Assembly: GCA_031771865.1 (NCBI GenBank)
Contig: JASISA010000027.1
Location: 2,542,001 to 2,606,000 of the forward strand
Length of the DNA stretch: 64,000 nt
Direction: 5' to 3'
Origin: Nothophaeocryptopus gaeumannii
Lineage: Eukaryota; Ascomycota; Dothideomycetes; Mycosphaerellales; Mycosphaerellaceae
Part shown: positions 53,927 to 64,000 of the stretch, in pieces
Layout: each line of letters starts with the position of its first letter
Numbering within the stretch: position 1 is the first letter of the stretch
Program-made: the position numbers and the translations under genes
Notes under the pieces: generated by a model
What the model was told of the DNA's origin: nothing
The model's input: only the letters and a program-made list of their open reading frames with translations
The model's database searches: none

Positions 53927-55193
53927 TAGGGCAGACGACAGTGCACGTGCAGATACCAGGTCGCTCTCAAACATTTCTTGTGCTGTTACTCGAGCGCCTT
54001 TCGCCATCTACTGGCGATAGGTGCAGCTTTCTGTACTTGCCCTACTTTGAGTTGGTATGTGCTGTTCAGTGCCGTAACAATCAGTCAAAGGGCAAAGATC
54101 GAGCCACCAGCAGGAGCCTTGCCTCTGAAGCGTTATGCCTAGGAGGTATTTGGCACTGCAGGGTATCGCCGTGTTTAACTTTTCTACTCACCAACTCGCT
54201 CGAAAGGGAACGCATGGGCTTGGAGAATTATGAAAACATCGGTACAGCTCGAACTTCATCTACATAGCCATTCAATCGAGCACGACGGCCTTGTCGAAAT
54301 TGTTATTAGGTTCAACGAGCTCCAGTCCTCCCGTCTTTCACGTGTCTGTCGGCGAGAACCTAGAGGCTGCACATGCCGTAGAGCCCAAGGTTTCAAGCAA
54401 ATCAGACGAGGATGAACAGACTTAGCGTATTGATTTTCTGCCGACTCGACTTGAGGGGCTGCTGTCCACAACGGGCCTGGCAGAAGTGAGCAGCAATAGC
54501 AGCAATTGGCTCCGCGACTCCGCCTGCACGAGATCGAGCAAATGCTGGGCTTGGACAGGTACCAACGTTGCGATGCATCGAGCTGCACGAGGAGCTGCGG
54601 CGCGACTAAGTCAGGAAGCTCGTCAAGATGCGGCATTAAACGTCTGGCCCATGGACAAACGGACAAAGAAATGTGAGCTTGATGGTAACGATGCACGTTT
54701 CCACGTTCGTTTAGCTGTTTCGCGTCCTCCTGCTCTGCTTTGAGTCCTTGACATGATGCACTGGCGGACGCCTCAGCCATTGACCGCCGAGCAGCCGCTG
54801 CCACCCTTCCTACTGTACTTACTACTCCCTCACTCTTGCAGACCTCGATTGGTCACCCAATAGGCACAGCTACCTGTACGACACCGCCATCTCTACATCT
54901 ACGGCGGCCTCCCTCGCCCTATCAGCCGTGCATTGCCTATTGTCCGCCCCCTCCACGCCGTGACGCTGCGACCTACTTCAAGTATCTGGCGTCACGGTGG
55001 GTCTTGAGTGTCAACCTAAGGACCGCGGACCGCGGACGGCGGACTGAACGAGGCTCTCGGTACTATACCTTAATACTGCATTACTTTCCCTTCCGTTACA
55101 CCTACCTGACCGTACCAAGCAAACCTCCAAGCAACCACAGCCTGCAGTGTGGTACTCCCGCGTCTTGGCCGCAACGCAGCAGCCAGGGTCAAG
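53927..55193. other. Intergenic and leader before psd2
   Basis: About 1.3 kb. A 182-codon minus-strand frame at 54256-54804 has no domain and an odd Cys/Ser-rich composition, so it is probably spurious. From about 54840 the plus strand is C/T-rich, a likely psd2 leader. Confidence 0.42.
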
Positions 55194-58100
55194 ATGCCGC
55201 GCCCTCACCTCCCCTCGCATCTCTCACTCCACCGCGCGAAGTCGACGGGCTCGACTCCATCCCACTCGGCGCCCTCGACTCCGCCCGCCATGGAAAGTGT
55301 TCGTGGTGGCAATGGAAACGGCTACAACATGCCGGCCGTGTCCCCCGGGAAGACGCTGGAGGGAGACCACATGGGCATGGGACTCTACTTAGCAGTGCGG
55401 GTGCTCGAGGGCCGCAACCTCGCAGCCAAAGACAAGTCTGGCACTTCGGACCCCTTCCTTGTGCTCACTGTCGGCGATGCCAAAGAGGCTACCAGCGTGG
55501 TGAGCAAGACGCTCAACCCCAAGTGGAACCAGACATTCGAGTTCCCCATCAACTCGCCCGATTCTGGCTTGCTGGAGGGAGTATGCTGGGACAAAGACCG
55601 CTTCAAGAAGGACTACATGGGCGAGTTTGACGTTGTGCTGGAGGAGATGTTTGTAGCGGGTCACACAAGCTCCGAGCCCAAGTGGTTCAAGTTGGAAAGC
55701 AGACGCAAAGGTCGCCGAAAGCAAAAGAAGGACAGTAACATTTCGGGGGAAGTCTTGCTCCAGTTCAAGCTGTCAGACCCAACAAACGCCGCTGCTACGC
55801 CTCAGCAAATTATGCAAAAGTTTGCTGGGCTCGTGTCGGATCCCGAGCAAGACGAAGACGATGAAGAGGATGAGATGCTTCGTCGAATGAACACCGGAGA
55901 TCTGGACGATCTGGAAGAGGAAGATGACGAAAAGGAGCCGTCGGATGAGACAGATGATGGCACGCGTACGCCTGCTGGCACGACAGAAGAAAAGCAGAGG
56001 CATCGACGTCGCAGAAAGCTCAGGAGACTCAGGCGTAAGAAGAAGTTGAGTGCTTACGAATTCGGTGCTTCGTCAGATGTCGCCGGAGTCCTTTTCCTCG
56101 AGGTCAACAGGATCACGGATCTGCCCCCGGAGAAGAATATGACCAAGACATCATTCGACATGGATCCTTTTGTCGTGACATCTCTCGGTCGGAAGACATA
56201 CCGCACTCGTGTCGTAAATCACAACTTGAATCCTGTCTACGATGAGAAGCTGGTGTTCCAAGTTCAAAAGCACGAGCAAAATTACAGCCTGAGCTTCGCC
56301 GTCGTTGATCGAGACAAGTTTTCCGGGAATGATTTTGTTGGTACTTGCACATTTCCTTTGGAAAAGGTCAGAGAGCTTGCGCCGGAGCCTGATCCCATAA
56401 CTGGGCTATACAGACTTCCTGACCCTGAACATGTCATCGAAGGCGAACAGAAGCGCAAGCGATTTCGGAATCCTCTGTCTCGAAGCTCCAGTCGGAATGA
56501 TCTACCCAAACTCAGCAATAGCAAGAGCAACTCATCAACCAATCTGACAAAGTTAGCCAAGTCTTCAAGCAGCAACAACCTAAAGCAAGCAGACTCCCGG
56601 CCAGCCTTGCAGCAGGGATTCTCAGAGACTTCCATAACTGACCGGACCCGGCCAGCACCTACGAGGATGCCAAGTGATAATAAACTCACCACCATAGAAG
56701 ACCAAGATGCACTGAATCCCTCAGATGAGGCCGGGTTGAATTCGTTTGAGATTGCACTTGACCTCAAGAACAAACAGCGCTGGGAAGACAAGCATAATCC
56801 TGTTCTATACACCAGGGCAAAGTACCTGCCATATCGAGCGCTTCGTCAGCAGTTCTGGCGCGTGCTTCTTCGACAGTACGATGCGGATGAAAGCGGACAA
56901 ATCGACAAAATCGAGCTCGTAACGATGCTTGACACTTTAGGAAGTACCTTGCACAACAAGACAATTGACGGCTTCTTCGAGCGCTGGCGCGATGTCAATG
57001 GCGACGAGGAATACCTTACTATGGATCAAGCCGTGATCTGTCTGGAAGAGCAGTTGATGAAGACACACGAGGCGCACAATCGCTCCTCGACGCGATTATC
57101 ACAGATGGATCCGTCGACGTCTACTGCTGGACTCACTTCCGTCTCAAATAGCTCGCCTGATCAAAGTCCTGCTAACGGCACTCCGTACTTGGGAAGCCAA
57201 GCAATGCCGCAGAATGTGCAGGTCAACACGATGTCGATTCCGGCTCTAGAAGTGAGTGACCTCGGCGATGGAGGCGAGGCGGGAGATTTCTTGGATGAGG
57301 AAGAGTTGGGCGAGGATCCTGAAGCCAAAGAAGAGCATGTGGTTGAGATATCAGAATGTCCCATCTGCCATCAACCTAGAATTGCTAGAGGAAAGAGAAC
57401 TACCGATGCTGACATTATAACGCACATCGCAACATGTGCAAGTAGCGACTGGCGGGCTGTCAACAACCTGGTCATGGCAGGCTTCGTCACCAGTTCACAA
57501 GCACAGCGCAAGTGGTACTCCAAAGTCATTACCAAGGTAGGTGCAACATCTGGCCGTCGTGGAGGATGACACTGACACAAGTGTTCCTAGGTTTCCTACG
57601 GCGGCTACCGGCTTGGCGCCAACAGCGCCAACATTCTTGTCCAGGACAGAATGACGGGCATGATAAACGAAGAGCGCATGAGCGTTTACGTTCGATTGGG
57701 TATTCGATTGCTTTACAAAGGGCTCAAAAGTAGGGACATGGAAAAAAAGCGAGGTATGCAAAGATTGGACCCACGCGTACTAACAGGGAGTAGCCGGTTC
57801 TCAACCACGGCCGAGAGCAATACTCTTGGGTCGAGTCTGCCCCTACGTTGAAGCTTCGCTCTCGCGTGTCTGCTGATCATGCTGACTGACTTGACTTAGC
57901 TCGGAAACTGCTTCGCTCCATGTCTTTCAAGCAAGGGCGCAAGTACGATGATCCTGCATCCGCATCACAAATCCTCGGATTCATCAATTTCCATCAACTG
58001 GACCTGACCGAGGTTCTGCGGTCCATCGATCAGTTCAAGACTTTCAACGAGTTCTTCTACCGAGAACTGAAGCCCGGTGCTCGGCCTTGTTCCGCGCCCG

Positions 58101-58862
58101 ACGACCCAAATGTCATTGTCTCGCCTGCTGACTGCCGCTCGGTTGTTTTCAACCGCTTGGAAGATGCACAACGCATTTGGGTCAAAGGACGTGAGTTCAG
58201 CATGGAGCGGCTGCTTGGTGAAGCGTATCCACAAGATGCAAAGCGGTACCATAACGGTGCGCTTGGCATCATGCGGCTGGCGCCGCAGGATTACCACCGC
58301 TTCCACATTCCCGTTGATGGAGTGATGGGTGAGCCCAAGCTCATCGATGGCGAGTATTACACCGTCAACCCCATGGCAATTCGCTCTGCACTTGATGTGT
58401 ATGGAGAAAATATCCGAGTGTGCGTACCGATCGACTCAGTATGCCACGGACGTGTCATGGTAATCTGCGTCGGTGCAATGATGGTTGGATCTACTGTCAT
58501 TACGCGAAAGAAGGGAGAAAAGGTCAAGCGAGCGGAAGAGCTGGGATACTTCAAATTTGGAGGCTCAACTCTCCTTCTACTGTTCGAGCCTGGAGTCATG
58601 AGGTTTGATGAAGATTTGATTGCGAATAGCGCTGGTGCACTAGAGACATTGGTGAGTCAACTCATGCCTTTCGCGAAAGGGTCAGCTAACACAGCATCGC
58701 CAGATCCGTGTGGGCATGTCGATCGGCCGCACCACTGGACACGCTCCTCATCTACCAGACCAACCAAAGGCGAATCCAACGGAAGAAGAAAAGCAGCGAG
58801 CGAAGCAGCGCATTGAAGGGTCTCTAGCCCCTAGTTCTGGCTCTGGAGCAGCGGCGATCTAG
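55194..58862 (+). CDS. psd2: Phosphatidylserine decarboxylase 2 (C2-C2-EF-hand-PSD)
   Basis: Four exons, 55194-57536, 57591-57753, 57900-58651 and 58704-58862, give about 1138 aa. The enzyme decarboxylates phosphatidylserine to phosphatidylethanolamine in Golgi/endosomal membranes, using a pyruvoyl group made by self-cleavage. Domains in order: C2 at about 60-180 (LYLAVRVLEGRNLAAKDKSG); acidic/Arg-rich linker; second C2 at about 295-400; Ser/Asn-rich linker; EF-hand loop at about 558 (YDADESGQIDKIEL); Cys-rich EISECPICHQ; catalytic domain from about 790, with DYHRFHIPVDG and the self-processing motif FGGSTLLLLF. Cleavage is expected between Gly1057 and Ser1058. ATG 55194 is the first ATG in frame; a later Met near 55290 is a possible alternative. 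Confidence 0.95.
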
Positions 58863-59280
58863 GAGATCCATGAAGCGACGAAGTTATGAATTGCATTGGA
58901 GGCAGCGGAAGAAACGAGCATATTGCATCTGACGAGAGCGACACAGAGAAAAACCTGAGGGCTCTACTTGGTACATAGAGAAAGGCTGCAAATGGGAGAC
59001 GGCGGAAAGGCAAAAGTAGTGACATTCATTCTTGTTTTGTGTTGTGAACCTATCCGTACCCTAGAAGGAGGGAGAGCATTCCAACCATACCTCTACTGAG
59101 TCAAGTACAATCCGTATATATGCACTACTGGGATCCAAGTCAGCGTATGATCACTTCTCAAAGATATACTGGTTTCGACGTGGATGTTTGATCGATAATA
59201 GATCGTTTTGTTCTCATCCATCACGTGTCGGCCCGCTCGGGGGTGCCGTGCCTCACTTAAGTCGCACACTCGGCAAGCAC
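58863..59280. other. Intergenic between psd2 and the Sam35-like gene
   Basis: 418 bp with no recognised gene or repeat. Confidence 0.5.
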
Positions 59281-60393
59281 ATGTCAATTGTGTGGCGATG
59301 GACATGCGTATGCTTGGAGAGGATGCCAGACGATGATGCCGACGATAATGTCGCTGCTGTCACAACAGCGCGAAAGACACGAGCGCAGGGCTACGGATTC
59401 AAGCTCTTCGCGGTGCCGGCACCGTTGAAGCGCATCTTCGACCAGTTCCCGCTGCATGAGTATCCGGCCAACGAGCTGCCACAAAGAGCTCCAAAGACGT
59501 CGGACAGAGCGCAGCATGTGCTGTACATATTTGCGACGAAGGAGGATGCGAACTTTGGGCGGCCGAGCTACAATCCGGCTTGTTTGAAGTGGCAGGTGAG
59601 TATGCAAGCACTATCACATGCAAACACAGCATCGGGACATTCAGCTCACAGGGACATGCGCTTGTCTAGACATATCTCAGATTTACGCGATTCCCGTTCC
59701 GTACCGTTTCGTCGAGCAATCATGCTTCTCCGTCCGGCATGCTTCCCTTCCTGTTGCCGGCTGCACCTACGCACGACATACTCCACGCACCAGATCCTGT
59801 GCCAGGAAACAGACTGAAGAAATGGGTGGCCTCGCAAAAATCTGCTGCGAAACCGCAAGAACCTGCTCAGGCGAGACAAGAGGCATATGAAGCATTGATT
59901 GATACACGGATACGGATGGCCTGGGTAAGTCTTCTCCCTGGTTGATAATGGTCAACACGAGGGCGCAAGACATGTGTTAACAACTGCGAAGCTCTACCAG
60001 TTGTATCTTGCACCCCAAAACGACGACCTGATGCATCGCCTTTATGTCGATCCCTGTTCGACACATCCACTGGTGCATCTGAGCATCGCGAGTCAACTCC
60101 GATCAGCAGCGGAACGCGAGCTCGTCAAGTCCGCCGGAAAGAAGGTTGTCGATACGATTGATCTCACAAAGGACGCCAGAGAAGCTGTGGATGCCCTTGC
60201 CAGTCTGCTTGGACAGGATCAGTGGTTCTTTGGCCAGCAAGATCCAGGACTCTTTGACGCCAGCCTGTTCGCATACACCTGTCCCGTATTGGATCCAGAC
60301 CTCGGATGGAAGTCCAACCCGCTTGGAGATGTGGTCTCGAAGTATGAGAACCTCAAGCAACACCAAGAGCGCATCCTTAGCTTGTACTTCTAG
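59281..60393 (+). CDS. Sam35/metaxin-like mitochondrial outer membrane protein
   Basis: Three exons, 59281-59595, 59670-59924 and 59992-60393, with introns of 74 and 67 nt, all phase 0, give about 323 aa. The N-terminal thioredoxin-like part has KLFAVPAPLKRIFDQFPLHE and, across the first splice, CLKWQTYLRFTRFPFRTVSS, then SPSGMLPFLLP, the glutathione-transferase-like substrate-position block of metaxins. The C-terminal half is an all-helical GST_C-like fold (DARE..LASLLGQDQWFFGQ). Fungal Sam35 is part of the SAM complex that inserts beta-barrel proteins into the mitochondrial outer membrane. A second in-frame Met at 59323 is an alternative start. Sam37/Tom37 is the alternative identity. Confidence 0.82.
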
Positions 60394-61030
60394 ATCAAGC
60401 TCTCCGTGGCTTCATCGCTGGCTAAACTTCGCCATGGTACCCCAGATTCGATGAAAGGCCAGAATCGTCTAGTCCCGGCCGTGTAGAGGGCCGCGAATTA
60501 ATATGAATGCCCCACCCGTTGGACTTGTCGACATGGCATCGAGCGCTCGCCCGCACGCGCTGATGACTCACACTTTGCGGAGGTGAAGGTTGAGGTTGAG
60601 GCCATGCAGCCGGGTACCGGACCTCACGATCATGTAGAAACATTGCTGGTGGAGTTCGTAACTAGACACCAGCCTCGAATGGAATTTCCAATGGACTGAT
60701 TTGGAGGTCAGCATGACCACTCCATCTTTGCAAAAGTCGTTCGACACTTCGCTAGTCGACATCGAACGAACATTTTCCTCAACGGAGACGAGCACGTCCG
60801 GAGGCTCCTCGTAGGAGAGTCGAGCACCATGTGCAGCATCTCCCACGTCCGCTACATCTGGGCTATCGCAAGACGCGACGAACACCAAGTTATGCGGACA
60901 ACAGGAAGAGCCAGGCGATTTGGAAAGTGGTACTTTTCAGGTTGTAAATGATTCTCAGATCGGAATCTGGTGTCGGGAGGCCATGAGAGACGCACGAACT
61001 TCCTCTCAAGATCTTGCTCACCCACCTTAA
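60394..61030. other. Intergenic upstream of the methyltransferase relic
   Basis: 637 bp. A short plus frame beginning near 60713 (MTTPSLQKSFDTSLVD) is open only briefly and ends in a TAG; it might be a decayed N-terminal part of the relic but has no recognisable motif. Confidence 0.4.
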
Positions 61031-61606
61031 AGAATCCTAGACTTTTGCTGCGATACTGGGCGACATATTCTTAAGCTGCTCCAGGCGTGCCCCACCAGCC
61101 GAGCTGTGGTCATCGAAGGCTGAAGCACGAGTTCCGATGCACTCAGGAAAGCACGGGCAGACTACGAAAGCCACCAGCTCACGTTGGCTTTCTCTACGGG
61201 TTCTCCATTGCCTGATCATGTTTCTGTCGTGTTCTGCATTTGTAGCCTTCTGGAAGTTACATCTATTACCTCAGAATGCGTCGGCACGTTCGACATCGTG
61301 TTCTCGAATATGGGGCTTGAAGCGAGAAAGCATTTTTGGGACTGCATCCAGACGGTCCTCCGTCCAGACGGACGAGGATTCGTGACTGCGATGCATGCAG
61401 ACCATGGTGCGCAATCTATTGCTGGCAGCAACGCAATGCAAGCAAAGCAGTCGTCTGCGGAGGGCCTTGCGCATGAGCTTGCCGAGGTAGCGACTACAGC
61501 TGGACTGGATATAGTGGATGTCAAGAATTTTGAGATTCTGGAGAAGGGCAGCCAGATCAGGACAGTTTCGGTAAGCAGGCACAACTATCCAGCTAAACCC
61601 GAGTGA
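61031..61606 (+). pseudogene. Relic of a SAM-dependent methyltransferase
   Basis: One plus-strand frame from 61031 to 61606 reads as a class I methyltransferase but is broken. It begins right after a TAA (61028-61030) with RILDFCCDTGRHILKLL, a degraded copy of motif I (usually D-x-G-C-G-T-G). It then meets a TGA at 61121-61123, after which DALRKARADYESHQL and FDIVFSNMGLEARKHFWDCI followed by VLRPDGRGFV look like motifs II-IV and post-motif I. There is no suitable ATG for the downstream frame. The C-terminus ends normally (SRHNYPAKPE). An intron hiding the TGA would need to be only about 41 nt, so decay is the simpler reading. Original substrate is unknown. Confidence 0.6.
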
Positions 61607-61750
61607 TTGCTCTGTAAAGTATTGACGCTGTCAGTGGTCTGGAGTGAGGTTTCGAAAGCCAGATGCGGATCAAGGGTGATCATAACTAAAAGTCTTCTAC
61701 ACACACGATTATGGGTATCGTACACTGATGCTACGCAAGCCGAAGGCTTC

Positions 61751-62202
61751 TTAATGGCCTTTACCGCCTCTTTCATCTTCAAACCCTATCGTTGTCGGAG
61801 CCTCTGGGAATTCTTTCTTCGCCTTTTCATGTGCTCCATGGCTCTTCTGCTGGGTAGCGACTCCTCCAGTGTCGTTCGCGCGGTTTCTAGAAGGCTCCTT
61901 GTTACCGAGCTATCCAAGGACTCAACGTGCAGGCTGATATCGGCATAGTTGACTTACGATCTTCCGGCCTTCGATTCATAAGACTGGATGTTTGGCTCGT
62001 CTTTCTCAAGTACGTGTTTCTTGGCCTGCTTCTCGCCCCCTATCTCGTGCTTCTTCGTGGTTTCATCTGTTCTTCTTAATGTTGCCGATGTAAAGGTTCT
62101 CGTGGCTGTGAACGTTCGATTGACGGCTCGGCTTCTGAGGTGAATGCTGGGTCTTGCTGCTCGGAAGAACACGAGAAGTTCGGAAGTTGATGAGGCGGCC
62201 AT
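61751..62202 (-). CDS. Small, probably mitochondrial, hypothetical protein
   Basis: Two exons, 62202-61958 and 61886-61751, with a 71-nt intron (donor GTAAGT, branch GGTAAC, acceptor CTAG), give 126 aa. The N-terminus (MAASSTSELLVFFRAARPS, followed by several Arg, Thr and Ser with few acids) looks like a mitochondrial presequence. The rest is Lys/Glu/Gly-rich and ends EFPEAPTTIGFEDERGGKGH. The conserved-looking end appears only after splicing, because exon 1 unspliced stops at TAA within the donor. Family not recognised. It is divergent from pcc1, with 264 bp between start codons. Confidence 0.72.
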
Positions 62203-62466
62203 GGTTTAGTTCGACGATGGGATTGGGAAAGGACGATCTGAAAAGTTTGTGTCAGAATAAAAGAAACGCCTGCGATGCCATTGACTCTGTCGACTGCGAC
62301 CAAGTAGAAGCGTCATCGCCCAGTGCTTGTGCTGTGCTGCCGAAGTATCGTGGGAAAGCGAGCGATTGAGTTTCGGCTATCTCGGGTGTGCCCTTCTTTG
62401 CGGACTAATTCTTGAGTCCTCTGTGTGCGTTCACTTGCACACACGTCGGCGACAACGATGAGCACC
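62203..62466. promoter_or_regulatory. Bidirectional promoter, small protein and pcc1
   Basis: 264 bp between two start codons on opposite strands, so both genes must share this upstream sequence. No individual element is called. Confidence 0.5.
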
Positions 62467-62937
62467 ATGTCGCAGGCCACACAACCAAAACAAGCGAACA
62501 GCGCTTTCACCCGTACACTGTATGAGCATCACTCCGATCGCGTGGAAGCAAGAGAGGGAGGCTGAGACTGCGACAGGACCGTTCATATCCCGTTCCCTTC
62601 ACATCGCCTGGCCACGGCCGCTCTTCGAACATTGTCGGTCGACCAGGAATTGTCCCCCCTAGTTCGACGATCCTTCAGTCTGGTCGCGTCAAAACATCCG
62701 GATAGTGGGGTTGGTGATGGGGCCAAAGACGATGACCACGAAGCCATCCTGAAAACGGAATACGAAGCCACAACAAACCGCATGCTGCGCGTCGCGGTCA
62801 ACGGCTTTTTCGAGTCACTATCGACTGTCCTTCAAATCATGGAAGAGTTGGACTTGGATGTTGTCCACGCGAAAGGTCTCGAGAGCCTGGAAGGCGCGCA
62901 GGGCGTAGAGCAGGGCTTGACTGGGAGCACGGGCTGA
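62467..62937 (+). CDS. pcc1: KEOPS/EKC complex subunit Pcc1
   Basis: Two exons, 62467-62519 and 62577-62937, with a 57-nt intron (donor GTATGA, acceptor ACAG), give 137 aa. The splice joins FTRTL to TVHIPFPSHRLATAALRTL, the Pcc1 N-terminal strand and helix. The second conserved block is RMLRVAVNGFFESLSTVLQI. It ends in a Gly-rich tail after VVHAKGLESLEGAQGV. Pcc1 is the dimerising subunit of KEOPS, which makes the t6A37 modification of ANN-decoding tRNAs and also affects telomeres and transcription. An insertion of about 25 residues (SKHPDSGVGDGAKDDDHEA) between the two blocks makes it longer than yeast Pcc1 (88 aa). Confidence 0.9.
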
Positions 62938-63399
62938 ATAGCACATGCCATTGTCTCCTTTGGGCACCGAAAACTCTGCACTATCGATTCATGCCATACA
63001 TGCTGCACCGGCTTCCAAGTTGATCCAATACAACAGGTCGAGGCGACCTCTAGCTGGAGTTCCATACAAGAGCGAAAGGAGCATCATATTGGGGCCCATG
63101 TTATGGCCACACAAGCCAAGAGCTGCTATCCCGACCTCCTCAGCCGCGATCGAAGTACGGCTCCTGCAAAACACACTTCCTTGTGTCGTCTCACAAACGA
63201 GTTCTATCAGACAGGACTCGCGAGAGCATTCTCACGTCATTTTGCTGATGCCAAGACTTGTTGGCTCTGCTCCGGGCAACTTCACGCCGTCGCTAGGCTA
63301 GATCGAGCTTTGCGATGATCTCTACTCCAGAGTACAAAGCTCGCAAGTTCGCCAAGTCAAGGTGTTCCTCGACTTCGATTAGGGAATTCTCTAGAGAGC
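62938..63399. other. Intergenic between pcc1 and the amidase gene
   Basis: 462 bp; overlapping short frames on both strands have no recognisable features. Confidence 0.45.
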
Positions 63400-64000
63400 A
63401 TGTATTTCCTCCGGGCACTTGTTTCGCTTCCTACGCTGTTCTCTACAGTATCATCGTTCGACCCACGCGAGGCCACCATTGCTTCTACGCACCACTCGTT
63501 ATATACAGGCCTGACGACTTGTCGCGAGGTCGTGTCTTCTTTTCTCTCTCGCATTGAAACCCTAAACAATCGCACAAATGCCGTACTGACGCTCAACCCT
63601 TCAGCTCTGAGCATTGCGGACCACTGTGACGAGCAAATAACAGCCAACAACGGCTCTTACGGCCCTTTGTTTTGCATTCCGATCCTGCTCAAGGACAATT
63701 ATGGTAAGATATTCAGTGTCATATGGTATATGGCTCATCGGACTGGCAACATTCTCACTGTTAGCTGCACGACCACATGCTAATCTTTCAAGATACGATT
63801 GATGTGCCAACCACGGGGGGTAATCTGGCCCTAGCCAAGTCACAGCCGACAGTTGATGCTCCGACAGTCCACGCACTGAAGAATGCCGGCGCTGTCATCT
63901 TAGGAAAAGCCAATTTGCATGAACTCGCTCTGGAAGGTCTCAGCGTCTCGTCTCTTGGAGGGCAGACAATCAATCCTTACGATTATACGCGCACACCAGG
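63400..64000 (+). CDS. Amidase signature family enzyme, 5' part only
   Basis: Two exons are visible, 63400-63703 and 63793 onward, running off the right edge, about 170 aa. The intron is 89 nt (donor GTAAGA, acceptor CAAG). A signal peptide is likely (MYFLRALVSLPTLFSTVSS), so the protein is probably secreted. The amidase signature starts with IPILLKDNYG; its Lys is the first residue of the Ser-cisSer-Lys triad. Across the splice follow DTIDVPTTGGNLAL and NAGAVILGKANLHEL. The Gly/Ser-rich segment with the catalytic serines should come just after the window edge (GGQTINPYDY is the lead-in). Substrate is unknown. Confidence 0.9.

Noticed and set aside
1..64000. CRISPR arrays, insertion sequences, LTR retrotransposons or RIP-mutated repeats.
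   Set aside because: No spaced direct repeats, long terminal repeats, transposase or reverse-transcriptase motifs, or AT-rich degraded blocks were seen.

Overview
The window is nuclear DNA from a filamentous ascomycete (Pezizomycotina, most likely a dothideomycete; the class is an inference). The evidence is short GT-AG introns of roughly 45-150 nt with CTAAC/CTGAC-type branch points, gene density of about one per 2.5 kb on both strands, and typical families: Zn2Cys6, Yap-type bZIP and bHLH regulators, a CYP52-like P450, a UncA-type kinesin-3, a C2-C2-EF-hand phosphatidylserine decarboxylase, and an AspRS-DUF2156 fusion. No rRNA, tRNA, transposon or CRISPR array was recognised.

Layout. 1-5 kb: the end of a Ser/Pro-rich protein (minus) and a basic low-complexity protein whose reading frame contains one in-frame TAG. 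5-9 kb: CYP52-like P450 and a lysophospholipid acyltransferase, both minus. 9-20 kb: bZIP factor, large single-pass membrane glycoprotein, MFS transporter, and a condensation-like acyltransferase. 20-31 kb: kinesin-3, divergent Trm5 tRNA methyltransferase, a short-chain dehydrogenase, and the ER lectin Yos9 ending in a KEEL retrieval signal. 31-46 kb: UAA-type nucleotide-sugar transporter, bHLH factor, nucleotide pyrophosphatase/phosphodiesterase and a Zn2Cys6 factor, separated by long gene-poor, pyrimidine-rich leaders. 46-52 kb: an AspRS fused to a DUF2156 aminoacyl-tRNA transferase domain (ErdS architecture), followed on the same strand by an alpha/beta hydrolase. 52-64 kb: proteasome alpha2, RING-CH E3 ligase, Psd2, Sam35/metaxin-like protein, a methyltransferase relic, a small two-exon protein divergent from KEOPS Pcc1, and the start of an amidase.

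The most notable locus is the ErdS-like gene plus hydrolase at 46.6-51.2 kb. ErdS enzymes charge tRNA-Asp and then transfer aspartate to ergosterol. The adjacent serine hydrolase is a plausible partner that removes the aspartate (ErdH-like), which would make the locus a tRNA-dependent sterol-aspartylation and de-aspartylation module. The fusion and hydrolase triad are read from sequence; the pairing is inference. Psd2 and Sam35 nearby are also membrane-lipid and mitochondrial genes, but ordinary synteny explains their presence equally well. Exon boundaries were placed by hand from splice consensus and frame continuity.
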